Origin: Cycas panzhihuaensis
Taxonomy: Eukaryota > Cycadophyta
DNA: 64,000 bases
Assembly (NCBI GenBank): GCA_023213395.1
Contig: CM041465.1
Coordinates: 61,015,741-61,079,740 of the forward strand
Direction of reading: 5' to 3'
The translations under genes were made by a program, and so were the position numbers. This document shows, one piece after another, positions 34,288-43,751 of the stretch; position 1 is the stretch's first letter, and the number at the start of each line of letters is the position of its first letter. The notes under the pieces are model-generated. The model did not search any database and was not told the origin of the DNA. It saw nothing but the letters and a program-made list of their open reading frames with translations.

Positions 34288-34556
34288 TGTTGAGGGAATG
34301 GATCTCTAGTGCACTAACACTACACAATGGCAAGTGTAGAATATGATCACTCTCCATGTAATTTATATAATGAGGATGCTCATTAGGGTTTGGAATTTGA
34401 GTTTTCCCTCGATGACATTCAAATGAGATTACATGAAATTACAATGAAATGAACTTTATGTCATTTCAGTCACCTTATCCTAAAGTTATAAACATAAAAG
34501 TGACTTTATCTAATTCTAACTTCATGAAATGACCATGTGACATTAACATTGTCACA
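34288..34556 (-). repeat. 5' LTR of element G (right copy)
   Basis: Starts TGTTGAGGG. It is taken to end at gtcaca because ctaca, identical to the five bases before the left LTR, follows. An alternative end at ccatgtgaca (34542) would leave no matching duplication. Confidence 0.65.
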
Positions 34557-34561
34557 CTACA

Positions 34562-35143
34562 CCACCTCTACATCAACATCTACTCTAGTCATTCCTTTAA
34601 AAGATATCTAAGATGAGGCTACTTCAAAGCGGCTTCCTAAATGGTATATATAGATAATCTCTTCAACTCCTTCACCACCTTAACAAATGAAGAGCCAATG
34701 TAAATACAGATCATCCACCAACTTTGTTTTATTTGCAAAAGTATTCTTAGATCCTAAACTAATCACTTTTCAAGAAGTTGTTATAGATCAAAAGTGATAA
34801 GCAATTATGAATGAAGAGATGGATTCTATCTTACAAAATGATATATAGGAGCTAGTTGAGTTGTTTAGAGGTAAGAAACCTATTGATTGCATATGGTTAT
34901 ATAAAATAAAATTTCATGCAGATGGCTCCATTTAGTGGCATAAAGCACATTTGGTCACCAAAGGATTCAAATAGGTTGAAGGTATTAACTATGATGACAC
35001 ATTTGCACCATTAGCTAACATGACCAATGTAAATCTTGTTTTGGCACTTGTAGCTTAATTCAATTAGCTTGTATATTGAATGGATGTAAAAAGTACCTTG
35101 TTGAATGGCCATTTATAGTAGGAAATATATTTAAATCAACCTC
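34562..35143 (+). pseudogene. Copia A hinge and first part of RT
   Basis: After a Thr/Ser-rich hinge, MNEEMDSILQNDI precedes the RT start WLYKIKFHADGSI, KGFK, INYDDTFAPLANMTNV and MDVKSTLLNGHL, ending at Asn-Gln-Pro-Pro where copia D interrupts. These are standard copia RT blocks, with TAG/TAA in place of Trp or Gln. The RT continues at 42586. Confidence 0.85.
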
Positions 35144-35148
35144 CTAGA

Positions 35149-35533
35149 TGTTAAAACTATCTAATACCTCTTCCATTTCTTTATATCTTTGTAATATAAT
35201 ATTCGTGTTGTATTAATGGATCCTTAATATAATTAAATCATATTTAATAGTGATGTTAATTCCACCTCTTATGCCATTAAGTCAGCCTATCAAATTGTAT
35301 TGTAATGTTAGCAGATGGCTATAAATAATATCATGCACCTTTATACATCATGTTGACTTGATTTGAATATAGAAGCTCTTCTTGAAAGAGAGCCCATGGT
35401 GTGACAAATTCACTCGTAGTCTTGCCAATCCATTGTGTTATATTCATTTGCATATTTCCTTGAATACTTCAATCATTTTTCTTGATATACTTAGATCAAT
35501 ATATATGCATTAAGATTTTGACATTTTTTGTCA
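35149..35533 (+). repeat. 5' LTR of copia D
   Basis: 385 bp, TGTTAAAACTATC to TTTTTTGTCA. The promoter TATA box TATAAATA is at 35320-35327. It differs from the 3' copy by substitutions, mostly transitions. Confidence 0.92.
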
Positions 35534-35545
35534 TGGTATCAGAGC
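35534..35545 (+). other. Primer-binding site of copia D
   Basis: TGGTATCAGAGC, immediately after the terminal CA of the LTR. It is a perfect copy of the initiator-Met tRNA primer site used by plant copia elements. Confidence 0.92.
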
Positions 35546-37496
35546 TCGTATATGCCTAATTTGAAATATTTTTTATGATTTAAATATTATTTACTTAGCG
35601 TCTCTCAAGTTTTTAGAAAAAATACTAAATATTATATAGTTATGGAGCAAAAATATAGTTGGTTGTAGTGGATTATAGCCTCTTTTAGTAGATTGTTTAC
35701 CTGTTTGCACTCATCTAGGGTTTTAATCAAAGTTTACTAAGGAAAATGAATGAAAAATCATATTTTTCATTTACTACAACCCTATTGTTGATCATTTCTA
35801 CTTATTGGAGCTTCACTGGTGTTTGTGGAATCCCTACACCTAGTCTTATTGCTTGTCAAAGGAGATTTAAGGTATTCTTAGGGTTTGTTTAGCTCCATTG
35901 CTCTCTGTTTAGCCTTCACAGAACCCTAGACTTTGACAAATTTGATCTCTTAAACTAGAAGTTCTTTCTTTGTTCTATCGCCTCTAGTAGCTTTCTCTAT
36001 ATCTTGTTCCCCCCCTCTGTATTTTCATGAAATTTGGTGGCTATTTGACATGGTATCTTAGCACTCGAATCTCCATGGGAGGTGCATGCTTCACGTGCAG
36101 GCTATGTGGCCATGAAATTTCAAAAAGCATTAAATTTTTAAAATATTTTTATCATATGTTTAATAATTTAATCATATGATATTAAATTAATTTGAATTCA
36201 TACTTTAAATCTGCTTGAAGCCCCTTTATTTGGTCACATTCAACCCTCATATGACCTCTTTATGTAACTTAAATGATAGACTTCAAATCTTATTTAACTA
36301 GATTTCATTATTTTACATTTTTCAAAAAATATTTATCTCTTTTTAATAATCTTTTAAGTCTATTAGCCCCCTAATGGTGTTATCAGGTGGTCACATGTAG
36401 CCTTTAGGTGACGAGGGACCAATTTAGAGGGGGTTTAACCCCATTTTCATTTACTTTTTAGGCATAAAGAGGTACATGTGTTATTTATGTGATATCTCCT
36501 CAACTGTGCATCCCTTTTTCAAATTGTCTAGACCATCGAAAAGTACATTTAGAGCTCTATAACTTAGAATTGAATTAATCTAGATTTGAAGTTGATTTAT
36601 AGGAGATATTAGCTACTCAAGTTGGCCTTTGTGATTAAGTTATTTGAGCCTTTTTTTAAAAGTTTGAAGGTATTTTTCAGTTTCTTTGAGGTTTTTTTGT
36701 TAGATTAGGTTCTGGCTTATCTTTTTTAGCTATCCAATTCTATTTTTTTAAAGCTAATTAGTGCATGGTGATGTTTCTTGTATAGGGGTTACTCTTGAAA
36801 AGTTGAAGAAGTTCACTCTTAAAACTTCGCCCATCAAAGAGATTTTTAAACCTATCATTTTCATTTTAATTTACTTTATTTTATATTCATTTTATTTATT
36901 GCTTTAAAAGAAACCTCTTATATGTAAGAAACTTACTTTAAAATTAAAGTTTTTATATTAAAAAGATAACTCCTGAATCGAACCTTCATTTCTAGCCTTG
37001 CAAGGGGAATGATTAGGACCCCCCTGAAGTTATCACCATGCACACACACTTGGCCTACTCATATTGTATGAGGAACATCATTAGCTATTAAGTGTATTAG
37101 GTAGAAGGCCAAGGTAGAGACCTTATCCTTTAGAGTTTAGAGACCAGACTAGATCTAGAGGGGTGAGTGTCTCAGTTAATAAGTTCTTACAACTAGATCT
37201 ATTATTTGACCTAAGACTAGCATAGGTGGGGAAATAAAGTATGGGGTCCTTAGGACCTTCTTTGCAGCTTATGTATTGAGGTATATCAAGACTTTAAACT
37301 CATGTACTAGTATCTTAGTTCCTTAGTTTGCCACTTGTGGGTAGGTACCATTAGACATGATAGTAACTGAGAACTTTCCTAGAGATCCTTAGCCCTAGAA
37401 TTCTAGATTAGAAGCTACTTAGATAGATTAGTACCTTATTATACCAAAAAAAAAAAAAAAATTAAAGACATAAAATCAAATACAAAAACCTTTCAA
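35546..37496 (+). other. Long leader of copia D
   Basis: About 1.95 kb without a gene. It aligns in parts with the leader of copia B. The last 460 bases (36985-37450) are the module shared with copia A and B, including gggaatgattagg, agactagatc and ttgccacttgtgggtaggtacc at about 37329. An A-run follows at 37445-37461, just before gag. Confidence 0.75.
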
Positions 37497-38460
37497 GCAT
37501 GGCATCATAAATGCTCCTTTCAAACACCATTAAACTCAATGGGATAAACAACTTTATACCATGGAAGAAGTAAGTTAAAAATTTACTCATCATAAATGAA
37601 TTTTAGGCCTATATTAATGGGCGTATACCCCTTTCTATTCCTATACTAGACCCTAATGATTCCACTAAAATAATTCTACTAAATCCTGTAGCCTTAGTAA
37701 ACTTCAAAGTTAAGGATAACACAACATTATCTTTCCCCTACTTGGCAGTTAAAGACTAAGTAGATTAAAACATTGAAACTACCTAAACATCTCATGAGGG
37801 ATAGAGTATACTTTATGCCCTCTATGAGAGAAAAGATAAATATAGATCTTTAACACTTAAAGCCTATCTGTTTATTATTCCCTTTGCTAAAAATGTTACC
37901 AATCATTTGATTGAAGTAAAAATAATTAGAAACTAGTTGATTATCCTTAGTGAACCACCTTTTGATCATGATTTGGTTTCTAGCATTATTAACATTCTAC
38001 CTATTAAATACAACTCCTTTATATCCAAGCTAAATGATAATTAGTCAAAGATGGATTTTATAACCTTTGAGGGACTCTTGCTTTAAGAGGAGAATATACT
38101 CAATCGACTAAGGGTGATATTAACATCTAACTCAGCTCTTGCCTTTACAGCTTAAATTCAAAAAAAGGTAAGACTATTAATAGAGGAGTCCAACAGCTTA
38201 GTCAATAATAAGACCTAGCTCAATACATCAACTCTCTCTCTATATCATAAGAGTCACCTTAATAGCCAACTCAGTAACATCTTGTTGGAACCTCCTCCTC
38301 CTCATGTCCAACTTAATAGTATTAACAGTTGTAGTATTAACCATAAGGATAGTCTCAAAAGAATCAACAAGGAAAACTAAATGTCATCTGCCTTTATCGT
38401 GGTAAAACTAGACATCTAATTGTTAAATGCAAGAGACATCATGCTAATTTACAACTCTTG
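37497..38460 (+). pseudogene. Gag of copia D
   Basis: From ATG 37500 the frame gives NTIKLNGINNFIPWKK, AYINGRIPLSIP, LYALYERKDKYRSLTLKAYL and YNSFISKLND, then LTSNSALAFTA. It is the same gag type as copia A. Stops at Gln and Trp positions are numerous. The region near 38380-38430 (VVKLDI, LNARDIM) sits where a knuckle should be, but the Cys residues are gone. Confidence 0.75.
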
Positions 38461-38890
38461 AAAAACTAAGGGAGCCAAGCATATGGGCCATATTATCAAC
38501 AACAACCCCCATTTATCAACAAGAGCACCCTCATACCATCAAGAAGGTCCTAATTACACTTAACAAATGCAAGGGATCTCTTATCAATAAGGAGGACTAT
38601 GCCCTCCTCAAGAAGCCCCCTTTCTACAACACAGAGTCCTTTTGCAATAAGGAGGCCCTTAGTATTAACAATGTGGCCCTATTCAATAATTAAGAGGCCC
38701 TTTCTACCCATAAGGAGGACCATCATATCAATATCAAGGCTAATTCTATCAGTAGAATTAGAACCCAAGACTCACACAAAGACAAAGATCTCAAAATAAG
38801 AAACAATTCTCCAATAGAAATTAGAGGAACTAATAGAATAATCAATAGCAAGGTGGTAATATAGGAGATTATCAAGACTCTTCCTCCTAT
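38461..38890 (+). pseudogene. Gln/Gly/Pro/Tyr-rich low-complexity tract of copia D gag
   Basis: In the gag frame this reads as short pieces rich in Tyr, Gln, Gly and Pro. They are separated by TAA codons that fall next to CAA, with the phrase caataaggagg at 38585 and 38645 and cataaggagg near 38708. Other stops are TAG. The pattern is that of an imperfect repeat of Gln-Gly-Gly-Pro type before decay. A different frame is open at 38599-38799 but is a shadow. Confidence 0.6.
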
Positions 38891-39420
38891 AACCTATTTT
38901 TTATAGCACAGTCTTCACAAATTGATGAGACCACATGGCTCCTTGATTCTGGTGTAATGAGACACGTGATAAGTTCAAAAAAAATGTTAGAAGAGACCCA
39001 ACCAATCAACACTCAAATAGTCATATTTAGAGAAAACTTGACTTATAATGTAACCAAAATTAGTAGGGCACTAATAATATTGAAGGACTCTAATATTAGA
39101 CACCACATAAGTAATGTGTTCCTTGTACCTAGTATGAATATGAACTTACTTTTTATTAGCCAAATGGATAAGTAGAACTTAGATGTCCTCTTTAGCTAGG
39201 TCATTTACAAAATTACAGATCATGTTATAGGAAAACTTGTGGGCATAGGACATGAAGATAGTGGCTTATACATGCTGGATGGAGTCCCCTTTGCCATTAC
39301 TCCACAACATGAATCTTGTTCCATGGCCAACTGAAATCAATATGATAAGGAAAAGGGTATAATTAATGAAGAGTCCCCTTACATACAATAACCTAGAGAA
39401 TGCTCCCATTCAAAGGATGA
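38891..39420 (+). pseudogene. Protease of copia D
   Basis: TTWLLDSGVMRHVISSKKM near 38935 is the copia protease active-site region with its Asp-Ser-Gly intact, followed by HHISNVFLVPSMNMNLLFIS, the usual end of the domain. The open frame 38957-39175 covers most of it. The stretch after, to 39420, links to the pre-integrase domain. Confidence 0.85.
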
Positions 39421-40690
39421 AGTTGTCACAAATAGCTCTAAATACCATCTATGGCATCAATTCCTAGGTCATTTAAACATGTAAAGTTTGAACTTTATGT
39501 CTAGGCTTAAAATGGTATATGACCTAGCTAAAATCAAGAGATACTATAACATATGTAAGGCCTACCTAAAGGGAAAGAAGCAAAGAGAAAAATTCCCTTC
39601 CAAGAATGCATTAAAAGCTTCATAACCATGAAAGTTGGTCCACTTAGATATTTATGGCCCTATGCCTATCTAATCTCTTAATGGAAGCTAGTATTTCATC
39701 ACCTTCATAAATGACTTCTCAAGGAAAATATGGGTCTATTTCTTGAGAAACAAATATCAAGCACTAGATAGATTCAAAGAGTTTAAAGCTACTATAGAAA
39801 ATGAAAGTGCAATGAAAATTAAGATCCTTAGATCTAATAATGGGGGTGAGTAAATTTTAAATTAGTTCAATAACTTTTGTAAGGAACATGGTATCCATCA
39901 TCAATTTTCTACTCCTTACACACCTCAACAGAATGGTGTAGCTAAAAAGATGAATCAGACTTTGATCAATAAAGAGAAAGCCATGCTTAGTGTTATTAAC
40001 TTTGCCACTAGATTCTAGGGTAATGCCATTACCATAGTTACTTACTTAACCATCATTAGTCCCATAGTTGTGATTAGGAACATTACTCCTAAAAAAGTTT
40101 AGCCAGGCAAAAAACCATCTGTAGCTCACTTGAGGATCTTTGGATACACAGTATATAAACATGTCTGAAGGATAACATAAAGAAGCTTGACTACAAAATC
40201 CTTAAATGCATTTTCCTTAGATAAATACATGGTTGCAAATCTTATAAAGTCTTTGATACATTTGGTAACCAAGTTTACATGACACAAGATGTAATCTTTG
40301 CAAAAGAACCATAGGAACTAACACCTTCTCAACCTTAGATTATAGTAGTAAATGAAGTTGGTGTGTCACAAGTGACCCTTGGATAAATTTTAGAGCCACC
40401 AATACCAACTTCCTCCTACACTCCAAGTCCCTCATCATTTCTAACAACATCTTCATCATCCACTCAAGCAAGCATAACTTTTCCTCTTATTTCAATTGAT
40501 GACCTTCAGGTAGAAGCTGCCAACTTTTAGCCACCTCATAAGTGGGTACAATAGCCTTTAAATGATGGTTCTCCTCCTCCTACAACTACAAAGAGGTATT
40601 CTAAGATGAGACACTCTACACAATTTGCCTTCATGGCACGTGTCCTTGAAACTCCTGAGCCTTCTATGTTTGAGAAGGCAAAAAAACTAA
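39421..40690 (+). pseudogene. Integrase and hinge of copia D
   Basis: LWHQFLGHLNM and YYNICKAYLKGKK are the zinc-finger region, with one Cys lost. LVHLDIYGPMPI, YFITFINDFSRKIWVYFLR, ILRSNNGGE (second catalytic Asp changed to Asn) and STPYTPQQNGVAKKMNQTL form the core. The catalytic Glu after NGVA is Lys. AHLRIFGYTVY ends the core. A Pro/Thr/Ser-rich hinge runs from about 40310 to 40690. Confidence 0.88.
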
Positions 40691-41430
40691 AGGTAGAAAG
40701 TAGCTATGGATGAAGAGATGAATTTTATCTTAAAAAATGATACTTGGGAGCTGATTAAATTACCACCTAGGAAGAAAGCAATTAACTATAAATGGTTGTA
40801 TAAGACAAAGTTCCATGCATATGGCACCATAGAGCATCAAAAATCTCACCTTGTTACAAGAGATTTCAAATAGCATGAAGAAATTAACTATGATGAGACC
40901 TTTGTACTAGTAGCCAACATGACCACATTTCATTTGATTATGTCCCTAGTAGCCTAATTTGGATGGCCTATTTACCAAATGGATGTGAAGAGTGCTTTCC
41001 TCAATGGAGAGTTTAAAGAAGAGGTTTTCTTGAAATAACCCTAGGCTATGTTGTTCTAGGATAAGAACACTTAGTTTGTAGACTCAAGAAAGCCCTTTAT
41101 AGACTCAAGTAGGTACCACATGCCTGGTATGCAAAGATAGATACTTTTCTTACTCAACATGGATTTAATTGTTCACCCTTTGACCCAAATCTCTACATTT
41201 GAGTTAGAGACAATTTAATCACCATCATTGTTCTTTATGTTTTTTATCATACTATCATTAGCAATAATATAGATGGTATTACTTGGCCTCAATTAGAGTT
41301 AAAGAATAACTTTGAGATGACTGACCTTGGATTGCTCCACTACTTTCTTGGAATTAAAGTTTGGTAAGAACTAAGACACATTCTCCTAACCCAAATTAAG
41401 TATGCTAATGAGCTCTTAGAAAGATTCAGG
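40691..41430 (+). pseudogene. Reverse transcriptase of copia D
   Basis: ILKNDTWELIKLPPRKKAI and WLYKTKFHAYGTI open the domain; INYDETFVLVANM and MDVKSAFLNGEF follow. At about 41235 the catalytic box, usually YVDD, reads YVFY, so both Asp residues are lost and the enzyme is dead regardless of the stops. DLGLLHYFLGIKVW comes after, in another frame. Confidence 0.85.
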
Positions 41431-42197
41431 GTGATAGAATGCAAGCTTGCACCAATTCCCATAGAGACAACAACCAAGTTAAACATAGATAATCAAAGAA
41501 AACCTTTTGATCATACTTTATACTGCCAATTAGTTGGGATCCTTATTTATATCACCCACACTCATTCAAACATCTTATATGTAGTAGGGACATACTCCAT
41601 GTATATGTCACAACCTAAAGCATCTCATTAGAAAGAAACCACTAAGATCCTTAAACACATCTATGGCACTCATTAGTTTGGCCTTAAGTACAACAAGACT
41701 GAATCACCTATTCTAAAGGGACATACAAATGCTGATTGGGCTAGTTGTCAGGACACTTGCCATTCAACTTTAGGTTATTGTTTTAATATGAACTCAGCTA
41801 TAATCTCATGGAACTATCAAAAGTAGCCTAATGTTTCCCTTTCCTCTACTAAAGCAAAATATAAATCAATTGTCCATGCTATAAATGAGTTAATTTGGCT
41901 TAGAAGGATTCTCGTTAAACCTGGGCTTCAATAACATGCACCTACCATCCTGTACTGTGACAATAAAGCATGTTTAAGATGATAAAAAATCATGTATTCC
42001 ATGCTATAACTAAGTACATCAAGGTCCATCACCACTTCATGTGTGAGCATGTCCAGAACAAAGAAGTTAATCTCATCTACCATCTTATAGAAGACTGGGT
42101 CACTGACATCTTCACCAAAGCACTTGGTAAATAGAAGTTTGAATGGTTTAGACACAACCTTGACATCTAAAGAAGTGAAGTTGATATTAAGGGAAGG
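41431..42197 (+). pseudogene. RNase H and purine tract of copia D
   Basis: CQLVGILIYITHTHSNI is the end of the RT connection. RNase H pieces follow: ILKHIYGTH, GHTNADWASCQDT, STLGYCFNM and TKAKYKSIVHA, then the tail DIFTKALGK. The polypurine tract aagggaagg (42189-42197) touches the LTR. Frames shift at least three times. Confidence 0.8.
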
Positions 42198-42580
42198 TGT
42201 TAAAACTATCTAATACCTCCTTTATTTCTTCACATCTTTGTAATATAATATTCATGCTATATCAATGGACCCCTGATGTAATTAATTCATATTTTATAGT
42301 GAGGGCAATCCACCTCTTATGCTATTAAGTCGACCTATTAAATTATATTATAATGTTGGCAGATGGCTATAAATAATGCTCCATACCTTTATACATCATG
42401 TTGACTTAATTTAAATGTGGAAGCTCTACCTAAAAGAGAGCCTACAGTATGTTAAATTCACATGTAATCTTACTAATCCATTATGTTGCATTCATTTGCA
42501 TATTTGCTTGAATACTTCAGTTATTTTACTTAATATATTTAGATTTGTATACATGTATTAAGATTTTGACATTTTTATCA
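42198..42580 (+). repeat. 3' LTR of copia D
   Basis: 383 bp, TGTTAAAACTATC to TTTTTATCA, with TATAAATA at 42368-42375. Followed by ctagc, the host-side copy of the target duplication. Confidence 0.92.
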
Positions 42581-42585
42581 CTAGC

Positions 42586-43751
42586 TTTATTGTTCAAGAA
42601 ATAGAACACCTAGTTTGTAAGTTGAAAAAGATCCTATATGGCCTTAAGTAATCACCTCATACCTAATACACAAAAATTAATGAGTATTTTCAAAAGCATG
42701 GACTCATACACTCATATTTAGATCCAAATTTGTATATCAAAGTCCATAATGGTTTAATCACTCTAGTTGTACTTTACATTAATGATTTGTTGATAACTAG
42801 TAATGACAAAGAGTAGATTGTATATCTCTAAGGAGAACTAATTAGCAGCTTTAATATGACTAACCTCTAGTTGCTTTACTACTTTCTTAGCATGGAAGTT
42901 TGGTAGGAGTTAGGCCATATCTTTCTCTTATAATCTAAATATGCAAAAGAGATTCTTTAGAAATTTAGGATGGAATAATGTAAACCATCACCAACTACTA
43001 TAGAGATAAGACTAAAATTAGACATTAATGAGTATGAAAAACCTATAGAACCTATATTGTATAGGCAACTTGGGGGGAAATTAATTTATCTTACTCATAC
43101 TTGATCTAGTATTGTATATGCTATTGGAATTTGCTCAAGATTTATAACACAACCTAAGACTTCACATTGGAAAGCAGCAATGAGGATCCTGAGATATCTT
43201 TAGGGTACTCTCTAGTTTAAACTTAATTATTGTCATGTGGATAATCCTTTATTGATAGGTTATAAAGATTTAGATTAGGCTAGATACTAAGATAGTCGTA
43301 GATCAACCTTAGGTTATTATTTTAACCTGAGTTCTACTTCAATTTCATGGTATTGTAAATAATAGCTTAATTCCACTATATCTTCTATTGAAGTTGAGTA
43401 TAAAATCATCATTAGTATAATTGTTGAGACTATCTAACTTAGAAGGATTCTTGAATATCTTAGAATCAGTCAGGTGTAAGCTACATTACTATTCTATTAT
43501 AACTAAAATATTCTTAAATTGACCAAGAATTATGTGTTCCATACTAAGATAAAATACATCAAGGTACACCATCACTTCATCAAGGAGCATATATAAGATG
43601 GTGAAATAGATTTGGTCTACAAGCCAACCGATGATCAATTAATAAATATTTTCACAAAATCACTCTCTTGTGATCAATATGAAAGATTTCAGCTTTGTCT
43701 CAGTGTTAGAATTAATGAACTTATTATTAAGGGAGGGTGATAGAATAATTA
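42586..43751 (+). pseudogene. Copia A RT end, RNase H, purine tract and LTR stub
   Basis: FIVQEIEHLVCKLKKILYGL continues the RT from 35143. Near 42770 the catalytic box reads YIND in place of YVDD. QLGGKLIYLTHT, TSHWKAAMRILRYL, LIGYKDLD, STLGYYFNLSSTSISWY and SIEVEYK lead through RNase H, and INIFTKSLSCDQYERF ends pol. The purine tract aagggaggg (43729-43737) is followed by TGATAGAATAATTA (43738-43751), the first 14 bases of A's 3' LTR. There gypsy copy 2 begins. Confidence 0.85.

Larger units (their letters stand above)
32125..34556 (-). mobile_element. Element G: small minus-strand LTR retrotransposon
   Basis: Direct repeats 32125-32427 and about 34288-34556 start TGTTGAGGG and share their whole length apart from short gaps. 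Just left of the right repeat, read on the minus strand, is agTGGTAGAGATTGC, which is the initiator-Met primer site TGGTATCAGAGC with missing bases. Right of the left repeat is a pyrimidine run (ttttccttt), the complement of a purine tract. Both say the element points leftwards. ctaca lies at 32120-32124 and again at 34557-34561, a likely target duplication. The interior (1.86 kb) has no pol motif, so it is non-autonomous. The right LTR end is uncertain because the two repeats diverge in their last 15-20 bases. Confidence 0.75.
35149..42580 (+). mobile_element. Copia element D, inserted in RT of copia A
   Basis: LTRs 35149-35533 and 42198-42580, TG to CA, flanked by ctaga (35144-35148) and ctagc (42581-42585). 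The C is the host base, since the copia A codons then read Pro-Pro-Ser-Phe-Ile-Val-Gln. The primer site is perfect and the polypurine tract is clear. Between are a long leader, gag, protease, integrase, RT and RNase H on the plus strand, all damaged. The RT catalytic box is destroyed. Confidence 0.92.
12331..43751 (+). mobile_element. Copia element A, the old host of the nest (discontinuous)
   Basis: Copia A survives as pieces 12331-13470, 29445-32119, 34562-35143, 42586-43730 and a 14-bp LTR stub at 43738-43751. Joined in order they give leader, gag, protease, integrase, RT, RNase H and purine tract, the Ty1/copia order. The gaps are elements B (with C), G and D, each with matching short duplications at its edges, and the 3' LTR is cut by gypsy copy 2. 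The reading resumes across the D junction inside the RT (Gln-Pro-Pro then Ser-Phe-Ile-Val-Gln). A's 5' LTR cannot be placed with confidence. All frames are decayed. Confidence 0.85.

Noticed and set aside
34543-34556. Alternative right end of element G at 34542
   Set aside because: That end leaves no matching 5-bp duplication, whereas the end at 34556 is followed by ctaca as on the left. The question is not closed.
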